In this document: piece after piece, positions 28,607 to 36,824 of the stretch
Layout: every line of letters begins with the position of its first letter
How positions within the stretch are numbered: position 1 is the stretch's first letter
Assembly (NCBI GenBank): GCA_036398215.1
Contig: DASWHK010000258.1
Span: forward strand, 1 to 64,000
Direction of reading: 5' to 3'
Source: DASWHK01 sp036398215
Lineage (GTDB): Bacteria > Acidobacteriota > UBA890
DNA length: 64,000 bases
Translations under genes and position numbers: made by a program
The notes under the pieces: generated by a model
The model's input: only the letters and a program-made list of their open reading frames with translations
Database searches by the model: none
Told to the model about the DNA's origin: nothing

Positions 28607-29688
28607 CGCAGCTTGAGCGTGGCGAGGGAGAGAAGGGCGAACATGACCGCCAGGATCCAGAAGCGCACCACGACCTTCGACTCCGGCCAGCCGCTCATCT
28701 CGAAGTGGTGGTGAAGCGGCGCCATTCGGAACGGGCGTCGCCCGGTGAGCCGGAAGGAGCCGACCTGGATGATCACCGAGAGGCACTCGACGACGAACAG
28801 GCCGCCGACGAAAAACAGGTTCAGCTCCTGCTTGATGAGCAGCGCCACCGTGCCCACGGCGCCGCCCAGCGCCAGCGAGCCGGTGTCGCCCATGAACACC
28901 TCGGCGGGATGGCAGTTGAACCACAGGAAGCCGAGGCAGGCGCCGGCGATGGCGCCGACGAAGACCGTGACCTCGCCGGCGTGAGGCACGTACAGGACGT
29001 TCAGATACTCGGCGATGATGATGTTGCCGGCCAGGTAGGCGAAGATCGTGTAGGTGCCGGAGGCGACCAGCATCGAGCCGGTCGCCAGCCCGTCGAGGCC
29101 GTCGGTCAGGTTCACCGCGTTGGATGCGGCGACCAGCACCAGGATGGCGAACGGCAGGTACCAGGCGCCCAGGAACGGCGACAGCTCCTTGAAGAACGGG
29201 AACTGCAGCTGGGTGGTGAACGAGCCCTGCGCCGACATCCACATCAGGGTGCCGCCGACCGCCGCCGCGATGCCGATCTCGCCGAGGAACTTGGCGCGCA
29301 CCGAGAGGCCGCGGCGCCGCGGGTGCACGACGTGGAGGTAGTCGTCGGCGAGGCCGAGGCCTGCGAAGGCGACGGTCGAGCCGAGCGCCACCCACACCAG
29401 GTGGTTGAAGGGGTCCATCCACAGCAGCGTGCTGATCACCACCGCGCCGACGATCAGCAGGCCGCCGATCGTCGGCGTGCCGGCCTTGACGTTGTGGTCC
29501 GGCGGGCCCTCGGAGCGGATCCGCTGGCCGACCTGCCGGTCCTGCAGCCTGCGGATCAGCGAGGGGGCGAAGGCGAGCGTCAACAGCAGGGCGGTGACGG
29601 CGGCGAGCGCCGTGCGGAAGGTGATGTAGCGGAAGACGTTGAACGGCGACCAGACGTCGGCGAGCTCGAACAGCAGCCGGTACAGCAT
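28603..29688 (-). CDS. mraY: Phospho-N-acetylmuramoyl-pentapeptide transferase
   Basis: A 361-residue integral membrane enzyme (about ten helices) that attaches phospho-MurNAc-pentapeptide to undecaprenyl phosphate to form lipid I. Diagnostic motifs are GPPDHNVKAGTPTIGGLL, GLADDYLHV with the Mg-binding aspartates, NAVNLTDGLDGLA and FMGDTGSLALGGAVG, then RPFRMAPLHHHFEMSGWPE and a C-terminal helix. It starts 1 bp after the murF stop. Confidence 0.97.
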   Translation of the reverse strand: MLYRLLFELADVWSPFNVFRYITFRTALAAVTALLLTLAFAPSLIRRLQDRQVGQRIRSEGPPDHNVKAGTPTIGGLLIVGAVVISTLLWMDPFNHLVWVALGSTVAFAGLGLADDYLHVVHPRRRGLSVRAKFLGEIGIAAAVGGTLMWMSAQGSFTTQLQFPFFKELSPFLGAWYLPFAILVLVAASNAVNLTDGLDGLATGSMLVASGTYTIFAYLAGNIIIAEYLNVLYVPHAGEVTVFVGAIAGACLGFLWFNCHPAEVFMGDTGSLALGGAVGTVALLIKQELNLFFVGGLFVVECLSVIIQVGSFRLTGRRPFRMAPLHHHFEMSGWPESKVVVRFWILAVMFALLSLATLKLR

Positions 29689-29689
29689 C

Positions 29690-31120
29690 TCAGCGCTCCC
29701 TCACGCCGTCGGTGACCTCGGCGGCGGCGACTACCGCCTCGACCACGCGTTCCATCCGCACGCCGCGCGAGCCCTTGACGAGCACGGCGTCGCCGTCGGC
29801 GAGCAGCGGGGCGAGCCAGGCGCCGGCCGCGCCGGCGTCTTCGAAACAGTGGATCTGCTCGCCGCGCATGCCCGCCTGGGCGGCGCCCGCGGCGACGTGC
29901 CCGGCCTGGGCGCCGACGGCGAGCAGCAGATCGACCCCGGCCGCGGCTGCCTGGGCGCCGGCTTCGCGGTGCACGGCCTCGGTCCACGCGCCCATCTCGA
30001 GCATGTCGCCGAGCACGGCGATGCGGCGGCCCGACGCCGGCAGCGTTGCCAGGTTGTCGAGCGCCCCGGCGACAGCCTGCGGGCTGGCGTTGTAGCTCTC
30101 GTCGACGAGCCTGACGCCGCCGAGCTTGCGCAGGGCGCCGCGGTTGGCGAGAGGCTGCAGCTCGCCGGCCGTCGCGGCAATCACGTCGACGGGGACCCCG
30201 AGCGCCCAGGCGGCGGTGGCCGCGGCGAGGAAGTTGGCGATGCCGGCGGCGCCCGGCAGCTGCAGGCGGACGGCGACGCGCTCGCCGCCGGGGAGGCGGA
30301 GGTCGAAGCGGGACCCCTCGCCGCCGGTTGTGACGCCGGTGGCGCGCACGTCGGCCCCCTCGCCGCGCCCGAAGGTGAGCACGCGGCCGACGCGCGGCGC
30401 GAAGCGCGCCGCCATCGCCGCGGTCCGCGGATCGTCGGCGCCGGCGATCAGCGTCGCTCCGGCGCCGATCTGCTCGGCGAGCTCGGCCTTGGCGGCGGCG
30501 ACGGCGTCGAGGTCGGTGAAGTTCTCCATGTGAACCGGTGCAACGTTGGTGATGATGGCGATGTCGGGGGCGGCGAGGCGGGCCAGGGCGCGGATCTCGC
30601 CGGCGTGGCTCATCGCCAGCTCGGCGACCATCACCTCGTGCCCGGGCCCCAGGCCGAGCAGCGACAGCGGCAGCCCCCAGTGGTTGTTGAGGTTGCCCGG
30701 CGTGGCGTGGACCCGATAGCGGGTGCGCAGGAGGGCGGTGGCGAGCTCCTTGGTGGTGGTCTTACCGAGGCTGCCGGTGATCGCCACCACTGTGGGATCG
30801 AGGTGGCGCCGCAGCCAGCCGGCGAGCTGCTGCAGGGCGGCCGTCGTATCGGCGACCTGGAGGACCGCAGGATGCCCGCAGCCGGCCGCCGGCACGGTCA
30901 CGGGTGGGGCGCTGACGACCAGCATCGTCGCCCCGGCGGCGGCCGCTGCAGGGACGAACTCATGGCCGTCCTTGCGGTCGCCGCGGATCGCGAAGAAGCA
31001 GGCGCCGGCGGCCGTACGGCGGGAGTCGATGCTCACCGACGTGGCGGTGGTCGAAGGCGCGCCGGAGAGGATGCTGGCGCCCGTGACCTCGACGATGGCG
31101 TTCGCCGTCAGCGGGATCAT
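29690..31120 (-). CDS. murF: UDP-N-acetylmuramoyl-tripeptide--D-alanyl-D-alanine ligase
   Basis: A 476-residue Mur ligase adding D-Ala-D-Ala. Motifs are SIDSRRTAAGACFFAIRGDR, the ATP loop VAITGSLGKTTTKELA, ATPGNLNNHWGLPLSLL, VAELAMSHAGEI and DESYNASPQAVAGAL, and the C-terminal VLVKGSRGVRMERVV. The P-loop has SLGKTT where many MurF have SVGKTT. ATG 31120 overlaps the murE stop (ATGA). The D-Ala-D-Ala ligase that supplies its substrate is not in this cluster. Confidence 0.95.
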   Translation of the reverse strand: MIPLTANAIVEVTGASILSGAPSTTATSVSIDSRRTAAGACFFAIRGDRKDGHEFVPAAAAAGATMLVVSAPPVTVPAAGCGHPAVLQVADTTAALQQLAGWLRRHLDPTVVAITGSLGKTTTKELATALLRTRYRVHATPGNLNNHWGLPLSLLGLGPGHEVMVAELAMSHAGEIRALARLAAPDIAIITNVAPVHMENFTDLDAVAAAKAELAEQIGAGATLIAGADDPRTAAMAARFAPRVGRVLTFGRGEGADVRATGVTTGGEGSRFDLRLPGGERVAVRLQLPGAAGIANFLAAATAAWALGVPVDVIAATAGELQPLANRGALRKLGGVRLVDESYNASPQAVAGALDNLATLPASGRRIAVLGDMLEMGAWTEAVHREAGAQAAAAGVDLLLAVGAQAGHVAAGAAQAGMRGEQIHCFEDAGAAGAWLAPLLADGDAVLVKGSRGVRMERVVEAVVAAAEVTDGVRER

Positions 31121-32748
31121 GAGGCGCCTGCCGAGCTGTCGTGGCCGATCGGGACGTCGAAGCGGGCGCGCAGCCAGCTGCCGGCGACCTCGGCGTCGTC
31201 GAACGGCACGACCCGGTCGGCGAAGACCTGCTCGCGCTCGTGGCCCTTGCCGGCGATCAGCACGCAATCGCCGGGGCGGGCCCGTTGCAACGCGTTTTCG
31301 ACCGCCTCGCGGCGGTCCACGAAGCGCTCCACCTGGGCGCTCGTCGTCTCCGGGATACCCGCGGCGATCTCGTCGATGATCGCCTCCGGGTCCTCGCTGC
31401 GCGGGTTGTCGGAGGTGATCATCACCTGGTCTGCCGCCAGCGCCGCGATCCGCCCCATCTGCGGCCGCTTGCCGGTGTCGCGGTCGCCGCCGCAGCCGAA
31501 CACCACGATCACCCGGTGGGCGCCGGCCAGCGAGCGGGAGGCGGCCAGCGCCGCCTGCAAGGCGTCCGGGGTGTGGGCATAGTCGACCAGGACCGCGAAC
31601 GGCTGGCCGTGCATGAGGCGCTGGAAACGGCCGGGGGCGCCGCGAAACGCGGCGATCGGGGCGCTGATCTCGTCGGGCTCGAGGCCGAGCTCGATGCCCA
31701 CGGCCAGCGCCGCGGCGAGGTTCTCGGCGTTGGCGGGGCCAAACAGCGGGCTCTCGACGCGGAGCTCGTCGCCGCCGGGGGTCTCGAGCCGCAGGATGCT
31801 ATTGCTGCCGCCGCGGTTGCCCCAGCCGAGGATCCGGTAGATCGGCACGTCGAGCTCGGGGGCGGGCTCCGGGAGCACGACCTTGGTGCGGCTGCTGGCC
31901 GCGGAGTCGACGCGATGGATCAACGCGCGCAACTGGCTGGTGGAGAGCGGGCGGTCCTTCCAGCCGTAGCCGACGACTCGGGCGGGGGTTCGCGCCGCGA
32001 GCCGCGCCGACCCCGGATCATCGACGTTCAGGACGGCGACGGCGCCGCCGCCGAGGCGGTCGAAGAGCATGGCCTTGGCCTCGAGGTAATCGTTCAGGTC
32101 GGCGTGGAAGTCGAGGTGATCACCGCTCAGGTTGGTGAACACGGCGGCGTCGAAATCGATGCAATCGGCGCGCTGGAGGGTGAGCGCGTGGGAGGAAACC
32201 TCGAGGGCGGCGGCCCAGCAGCCGGCGTCTACCATCTGCCACAGCGCCCGCTGCAGGTCGGGGGCCTCGGGGGTGGTGCGGTGGGCAGGGCGGGAGACGC
32301 CGGCGATGCTCGCCGCCGTCGTGCTCCAGCGGCCGGCCGGGCCGCGGGCGGCGAGCAGCGTCTCGACGAGCGAAGTCACCGTGGTCTTGCCGTTGGTGCC
32401 GGTGACCCCGACGACCGTCAGCTCGCGGGAGGGATGGGCGTAGAAGGTCGCCGCCATCGGGGCGAGCGCGGCACGGGCGTCCGCGACACGCGCCCAGGCG
32501 CGGGGCAGGGCAGGGAGGCCGGCCTTTTCGAGGTCGGCCTCGGTGACCACGGCCACGGCGCCGGCCTCGATGGCGTCCGGCACGAACCTCAGGCCGTCGT
32601 GGACAAAGCCGGGGACGGCGACGAAGACGTCGCCAGCCTCCACTTTTCTCGAATCGTACGCGATCCCGGTGACGGCGGTTTCGGCGTCGCCGTACACGCT
32701 GGCCTCCAGCGAGGACAGCAGGGTCGCGAGGGCGAACCTCGTCGGCAT
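31117..32748 (-). CDS. murE: UDP-MurNAc-tripeptide synthetase (meso-diaminopimelate type)
   Basis: A 543-residue Mur ligase adding the third stem residue. Motifs are AYDSRKVEAGDVFVAVPG, the ATP loop VGVTGTNGKTTVTSLV, EVSSHALTLQRAD, FTNLSGDHLDFH, VLVDYAHTPDALQAAL and the specificity motif DNPR in MITSDNPRSEDP, which marks meso-diaminopimelate as substrate. ATG 32748 is chosen because GGGGAG lies just upstream; a TTG at 32778 is in frame but sits against a hairpin. The 89-bp gap to ftsI holds two hairpins, one terminator-like. Confidence 0.95.
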   Translation of the reverse strand: MPTRFALATLLSSLEASVYGDAETAVTGIAYDSRKVEAGDVFVAVPGFVHDGLRFVPDAIEAGAVAVVTEADLEKAGLPALPRAWARVADARAALAPMAATFYAHPSRELTVVGVTGTNGKTTVTSLVETLLAARGPAGRWSTTAASIAGVSRPAHRTTPEAPDLQRALWQMVDAGCWAAALEVSSHALTLQRADCIDFDAAVFTNLSGDHLDFHADLNDYLEAKAMLFDRLGGGAVAVLNVDDPGSARLAARTPARVVGYGWKDRPLSTSQLRALIHRVDSAASSRTKVVLPEPAPELDVPIYRILGWGNRGGSNSILRLETPGGDELRVESPLFGPANAENLAAALAVGIELGLEPDEISAPIAAFRGAPGRFQRLMHGQPFAVLVDYAHTPDALQAALAASRSLAGAHRVIVVFGCGGDRDTGKRPQMGRIAALAADQVMITSDNPRSEDPEAIIDEIAAGIPETTSAQVERFVDRREAVENALQRARPGDCVLIAGKGHEREQVFADRVVPFDDAEVAGSWLRARFDVPIGHDSSAGAS

Positions 32749-32778
32749 GGCCTCCCCTGGCTGTTCTGGCTCAACCAA

Positions 32779-32800
32779 CGCCCGTCACCCCTGACGGGCG
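32779..32800 (-). other. Perfect hairpin directly upstream of murE
   Basis: CGCCCGTCA, a 4-base loop and TGACGGGCG form an uninterrupted 9-bp stem about 31 bp before the murE ATG. On the minus strand it follows, rather than precedes, a T-tract, so it is not itself a standard terminator. It may act with the terminator-like element at 32801-32830, or be a processing site. Confidence 0.5.
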
Positions 32801-32830
32801 AAAAAATCCGGCGGCCCGAATCGGGACGCC
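32801..32830 (-). terminator. Candidate intrinsic terminator or attenuator between ftsI and murE
   Basis: Just past the ftsI stop, the minus strand reads GGCGTCCCG, loop ATT, CGGGCCGCC (8 of 9 pairs), then GGA and TTTTTT. If it terminates even partially, the mur genes would receive less message than ftsL-ftsI. Confidence 0.5.
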
Positions 32831-32837
32831 TGGCCCG

Positions 32838-34598
32838 CTAGCTGCCGGCAACCTGCACGGGAGCGACCACGGCGTCGGGAGCCAGCCGCAGGACGCGCAC
32901 CGCCGTCTCGGCGATCTCCCGAAAGGCCGGCGCGCCGACCTCACTTCCATAGTAGCCCTTGCGTGGTGCGTCGATCACGACCAGGACCACCAGCTCGGGA
33001 GCAGACGCGGGCAAGATGCCGACAAACGAAGACATGTACTGGCTGTAGGTGCCGTCGGGACCGATCTTCTGGGCGGTGCCGGTCTTGCCGGCGAGCCGGT
33101 AGCCGGGGATGCCGGCCGCCCGGGCGATGGGCGTGCCCGGCGCGATGACCCCCTCGAGGATCGCCATGACGCGCTGCGCCGTCGCCTCGTCGAGAATGCG
33201 ATGGCGAACCCGCGGCTGGCGCGCGAAGGTGACCTCGCCCCCGGCGTCGCGGATGCTGGCGACCACGTAGGGCTCCATCAGCAGGCCGCCGTTGGCGATC
33301 GCCGCCACCCCGGTCGCCAGCTGCAGCGGCGTGACGCCGATCTCCTGGCCGATGATCATCGAGCTCTGCGAGAGGCTCGACCAGCGCGCGGTCGGCCGCA
33401 GCAGGCCCGGCGCCTCTCCGGGCAGGTCGATTCCGGTGGGCGCTCCGAAGCCGAAGCCCTCCAGCCAGCGGTGGAAGCGCTCCGGCGGCAGCCGCAGGCC
33501 GACCTTGATCGTCCCCACGTTGCTGGAGTTGGCGATCACCTGCGAGAACGGCATGACGCCGAAACCGCTCCTCCAGTCGTGATAGACGTGGTTGGCGACC
33601 CGCAGGGCGCCGCCTTGGCAGTCGATCAGCTCGTTCTCCATCACCAGGCCCTCGCGCAGGCCGGCCGCAGCGGTGAAGATCTTGAACGTCGAGCCCGGCT
33701 CGTAGGCGTGGTTGACGGCCGAGTTGGCCGCCGACAGCTCGATGCGAGTGGCGCCCTTCACGTTCGGGTCGAACGTCGGATACGACGCCAGGGCGAGGAC
33801 GGCGCCGCTGCGCGGATCCATGACGACGGCGCTGGCCCCGTCGGCATGTCGTTCCCGCACGGCCTGCTCGAGGCTGGCCTCGGCGGCCGCCTGGATGACC
33901 GAATCGATGGTCAAGGTAAGTTCGTGGCCAGGAGTCGGGTCCTCACGGAAAAGCCCATCAGGATCGATGGGCTTGTTGCCGCCGTCTTTGAGGGTCAACC
34001 AACGCCCGTCCTGGCCACGAATGACTTCGTCAAACTTGTACTCGATCCCCGCCACTCCCCGCTGGTCATCGGTCACGAAGCCCAGCACGTGGGCGGCGAG
34101 CTGGCGGTTGGGGTAGTAGCGCCGGCTGGCGGGTTCCATGCCGACCGCCAGGTGCAGGCGGTTGGCGCGCACCACCGCGAACACCTCATCGGCGATCTCC
34201 GGCGGCGCCTGCTTGCGCAGATAAACGAAGGTCCGCTGCGGGGCGAGAAGGCGTTGCACCTCCCCGACGGGCATCTGCAAAGGGGGCGCCAGCAGCGCCG
34301 CGGCGGCGTTGCGGTCGTCGAGGAGGTGGGGGTGGACGTAGATCGATTGCTCGTCGATGCTGCTGGCCAGCAGGCGGCCGTCGCGCGACAGGATGTTGCC
34401 GCGCAGCGCCGGGATGGTCGCCAGGGATTGCTGCTGGTCGCGGGCGCGCGCCACCAGGTCGTCGTGCAGGACGACCTGCAGGTGCACCAGCCGGCCGAGC
34501 AGCAGGCCGGTCCACAGGCCGGCGCAGAAGAGGACCAGGAAGAGGCGCCGCCGCTGCAGGCGTCCGACGCCTGGGCTGTTACGGTCGCTGACGACCAT
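32838..34598 (-). CDS. ftsI: Peptidoglycan D,D-transpeptidase FtsI (PBP3 class)
   Basis: A 586-residue class B penicillin-binding protein. One N-terminal membrane helix (about 19-38) is followed by the dimerisation/pedestal domain with IPALRGNILSRDGRLLASS. The transpeptidase domain has the nucleophile Ser303 in the STFK tetrad, SSN at 358-360 and KTGTA at 505-509. No PASTA domain follows, which distinguishes it from SpoVD/PBP2x types. ATG 34598 has AGGAG 6 bp upstream and lies inside the 3' end of ftsL (20-bp overlap). It crosslinks septal peptidoglycan with FtsW. Confidence 0.95.
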   Translation of the reverse strand: MVVSDRNSPGVGRLQRRRLFLVLFCAGLWTGLLLGRLVHLQVVLHDDLVARARDQQQSLATIPALRGNILSRDGRLLASSIDEQSIYVHPHLLDDRNAAAALLAPPLQMPVGEVQRLLAPQRTFVYLRKQAPPEIADEVFAVVRANRLHLAVGMEPASRRYYPNRQLAAHVLGFVTDDQRGVAGIEYKFDEVIRGQDGRWLTLKDGGNKPIDPDGLFREDPTPGHELTLTIDSVIQAAAEASLEQAVRERHADGASAVVMDPRSGAVLALASYPTFDPNVKGATRIELSAANSAVNHAYEPGSTFKIFTAAAGLREGLVMENELIDCQGGALRVANHVYHDWRSGFGVMPFSQVIANSSNVGTIKVGLRLPPERFHRWLEGFGFGAPTGIDLPGEAPGLLRPTARWSSLSQSSMIIGQEIGVTPLQLATGVAAIANGGLLMEPYVVASIRDAGGEVTFARQPRVRHRILDEATAQRVMAILEGVIAPGTPIARAAGIPGYRLAGKTGTAQKIGPDGTYSQYMSSFVGILPASAPELVVLVVIDAPRKGYYGSEVGAPAFREIAETAVRVLRLAPDAVVAPVQVAGS

Positions 34599-34983
34599 CG
34601 GGAGCTCCTGTCGCGGCAATGTAGAGCGGGTCACGCGCCGGTGCTTCAGGAGTCCGCGGCAAGAACACGACCTGGTCTTGCGTGGCGGGGACCAGGCCGC
34701 TGACAAGGCGGGCCAGCTCCTCGATGCGACGAGGATCCTTCATCGTGGCGAGCTCGATGTCGAGCCGGCGCCGCTGCTCTTCGAGCTCCTGTTTCTGTTG
34801 CTCGAGCCCGACCACTTGGCGCCGGTACTCATACAGCTTGGCCTGCAGGCCCGCGTACAGGAACGCGGGAAGCACCAGCACGATGCCCAGCAGGATCATC
34901 CGGGCCAGGTCCCCGAAACGCCCCGGCTCGCGGGGCTTGACGAGGGGTCCGTTGACGACCCTGGGACGGCGGATCGGGGCCAT
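34579..34983 (-). CDS. ftsL: Cell division protein FtsL
   Basis: A 134-residue bitopic protein with a short basic N-terminus, one membrane helix (ILLGIVLVLPAFLYAGL, about 30-47) and a coiled coil rich in Glu/Gln/Arg (LEQQKQELEEQRRRLDIELA, about 58-80). It ends in a Pro-rich tail. Sequence conservation in FtsL is low; size, topology and position between rsmH and ftsI make the call. The tail overlaps ftsI in another frame by 20 bp. Upstream, a 202-bp gap separates it from rsmH. Confidence 0.85.
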   Translation of the reverse strand: MAPIRRPRVVNGPLVKPREPGRFGDLARMILLGIVLVLPAFLYAGLQAKLYEYRRQVVGLEQQKQELEEQRRRLDIELATMKDPRRIEELARLVSGLVPATQDQVVFLPRTPEAPARDPLYIAATGAPDGRQRP

Positions 34984-35030
34984 CTCAGATCTTCCCGCAA
35001 GGTAGGAAGGAGACGGCGGGGGACGACAAG

Positions 35031-35052
35031 AAAAATCCGGAGCGTGGCCCCG
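35031..35052 (-). terminator. Candidate weak terminator or attenuator between rsmH and ftsL
   Basis: The minus strand reads CGGGGC, loop CAC, GCTCCG (one G-T pair), then GA and TTTTT. The short stem makes it weak. The context resembles the CCGGATTTTT element after ftsI. Confidence 0.38.
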
Positions 35053-35078
35053 ACAGCCAGGGGCGAATGCTAGCCACG

Positions 35079-35103
35079 GTTGTAAAGGGAGGCAGTTTAC
35101 AAC
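35079..35103. promoter_or_regulatory. AT-rich perfect inverted repeat between rsmH and ftsL
   Basis: GTTGTAAA, a 9-base centre and TTTACAAC form an 8-bp perfect palindrome that is strikingly AT-rich for this genome. It could be a dimeric repressor operator or an RNA hairpin. No cognate regulator is identified. Confidence 0.42.
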
Positions 35104-35185
35104 TCATGTTGGTCTAGCTGAGGCGACGGGGCCACAGGCTCCGGACACTCGTTGGTACTCGGTTGGATGGGCCAGCGCCCGCCGA

Positions 35186-36196
35186 TCACGGTCGCACCAG
35201 GGCCCGCAAGTGGGCGCTGCGCGACCGCGGATTGACCTCGACCTCGTTGGGGCCGGGTCGCAGCGGGCGCTTGGTCAGGATCTCGACCTCGGTGAACTTG
35301 TTGCAGGCGCAGCGCGGCAGCTTCGGCGGGCAGACGCAGTCGCTCGCCAGGTACTGGAAGGCCTGCTTGACCAGACGATCTTCGAGAGAGTGGAAGGTGA
35401 TCACCACCAGACGGCCGCCGGGCGCCAGCAGGCGGGTGGCGCCGATCGCGAACTCGTACAGCCCGCTGAGCTCGTCGTTGACCGCGATCCGCAGCGCCTG
35501 GAAGGTGCGGGTGGCGGCGTGGATGTGCGCCGGCGCTCGCGGCACGGCGGCAGACACCACCTCGGCGAGCTGGTCGGTGGTCCGCAGCCGGCTGCGGCCG
35601 CGGGCGGCGACGATGGCACGAGCGATCGGGCCGGCGTAACGCTCTTCGCCGTAGCGGCGCAGGATCGAGGCGAGCTCGTCGGCGTCCAGCTCGTGAATCA
35701 AGTCGGCGGCGGTGAGGGCCCTCGTCCGGTCCATCCGCATGTCGAGGGGCCCCGAGCGGCGGAACGAGAAGCCCCGCTCGGCGGAGTCCAGCTGCAGCGA
35801 CGAGACCCCGAGGTCGGCGACGATGCCGCGGACCGGCCACCAGCGGCGCTCGAAGGCGAGCTGGGGAAGGTTCCGGTAATCGGCGTTGAGCAGCTCTACC
35901 CGGCTCTTCCACGGCTCCAGCCGGCGGCGCGCGACATCGAGGGTCTCGGAGTCGCGGTCCAGGCCGATGACCATGCAGTCGGGGCAGGCGGCCAGGATCG
36001 CGGCGCTGTGGCCGCCGCCGCCGACGGTGGCGTCGATAACCAGGCCGCCCGAGGCCTCGAGGTAATCGAGGACCTCGTCGACCATCACGGGACGGTGGAT
36101 CTGGCCGGGCTCCATGGTCGTGCGCGCATCCACTTCCTGCGGCCAAGGGAGCCGCAGCGGGCTGGCGGGCGTCTGAACCCTGGCAACCGTGATCAT
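35186..36196 (-). CDS. rsmH: 16S rRNA (cytosine(1402)-N(4))-methyltransferase
   Basis: A 336-residue SAM-dependent methyltransferase (MraW). Motifs are HRPVMVDEVLDYL, the SAM site VIDATVGGGGHSAAIL, GLDRDSETLDVA, VRGIVADLGVSSLQLD, RGFSFRRSGPLDMRMD, the helical insert, and the C-terminal ITFHSLEDRLVKQAFQ with the CVCPPKLPRCAC cysteine pairs. ATG 36196 shares a base with the mraZ stop (TGATG). An internal ATG at 36115, just before HRPVM, is an alternative start that better fits the usual length. Confidence 0.95.
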   Translation of the reverse strand: MITVARVQTPASPLRLPWPQEVDARTTMEPGQIHRPVMVDEVLDYLEASGGLVIDATVGGGGHSAAILAACPDCMVIGLDRDSETLDVARRRLEPWKSRVELLNADYRNLPQLAFERRWWPVRGIVADLGVSSLQLDSAERGFSFRRSGPLDMRMDRTRALTAADLIHELDADELASILRRYGEERYAGPIARAIVAARGRSRLRTTDQLAEVVSAAVPRAPAHIHAATRTFQALRIAVNDELSGLYEFAIGATRLLAPGGRLVVITFHSLEDRLVKQAFQYLASDCVCPPKLPRCACNKFTEVEILTKRPLRPGPNEVEVNPRSRSAHLRALVRP

Positions 36197-36636
36197 CAGA
36201 TGCCCAGCTCAGCGAGTTTGTCGAGATCCTGCTCGCTGAGCGGCTCGCTGGCGAGGCGCTGGCGAAAGATCTCGTGGTTCCAGACGACCAGGTAATCCAT
36301 CTGCCCCATCACCACCACCTCGCCGCTCATCCGCGCCTCTTCGCGCAGCAGCGCCGGTACCAGCACGCGGCCCTGCTTGTCCATCGTGGTGACGTGACCG
36401 TAGTAGTTGACGCGATCCATGAGCTTCTGGCGGGCCGGGTTCATGGCCGGGATCCGGTTGATGCGCTCTTCGAGGGCTGCCCACACGGGCAGGGGATAGA
36501 TGCGGACGTGCTCGCCGGTGAGGCTGGTGAGGAAGACCTCGGCGCCGTAGGCGTCGCGGATCGTCGTGCGGAACGACGTCGGGATCTTGATCCGGCCCTT
36601 GTCATCGACCGTGGCCGGCTGGTTCCCGCGAAGCAT
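36196..36636 (-). CDS. mraZ: Transcriptional regulator MraZ
   Basis: A 146-residue AbrB-like DNA-binding protein with two SpoVT/MraZ repeats. The first has VDDKGRIKIPTSFR with TGEHVRIYPLPVWAALEERI, and the second TTMDKQGRVLVPALLREEA with MDYLVVWNHEIFRQRL. MraZ forms ring oligomers that bind direct repeats in the dcw promoter and repress it in E. coli. It is the first gene of the cluster. A consensus promoter and a three-repeat operator lie directly upstream, so autoregulation is expected. Confidence 0.96.
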   Translation of the reverse strand: MLRGNQPATVDDKGRIKIPTSFRTTIRDAYGAEVFLTSLTGEHVRIYPLPVWAALEERINRIPAMNPARQKLMDRVNYYGHVTTMDKQGRVLVPALLREEARMSGEVVVMGQMDYLVVWNHEIFRQRLASEPLSEQDLDKLAELGI

Positions 36637-36680
36637 CGGCGCCTGATCTCCGGTGATCTGTTCATGATTTTGGGACGGTC

Positions 36681-36705
36681 ATCCACTTTGGTCCATTTCG
36701 AACCA
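36681..36705 (-). promoter_or_regulatory. Probable MraZ operator
   Basis: On the minus strand three direct repeats with 10-bp period follow the -10: TGGTT, N5, TGGAC, N5, TGGAT. Known MraZ sites are TGGGN boxes spaced by 5 bp, so spacing and number match while the fourth base differs. The first box lies 6 bp past the -10, over the expected start site, as for a repressor. Confidence 0.62.
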
Positions 36706-36711
36706 CCGGCG

Positions 36712-36741
36712 ACTATATGAATCCTCGCGATCACCTGTCAA
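36712..36741 (-). promoter_or_regulatory. Consensus sigma-70 promoter of the dcw cluster
   Basis: Minus strand: TTGACA (36736-36741), 18-bp spacer, TATAGT (36712-36717). This perfect -35 and near-perfect -10 lie about 75 bp upstream of the mraZ ATG. It is one of the strongest promoters in the window. Confidence 0.85.
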
Positions 36742-36824
36742 GCACAAAGAAGCGAAAAAGTGGTGGCGAAGAAAAAAAACCGCGCACGCCCCCTGGCTCG
36801 GGTCCCCGTTGGTCGCGGCCCCGG

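Noticed and set aside
27167..29422. A 751-codon frame apparently extending MurD
   Set aside because: The extension is mraY out of frame; the real start is ATG 28606, overlapping the mraY stop.
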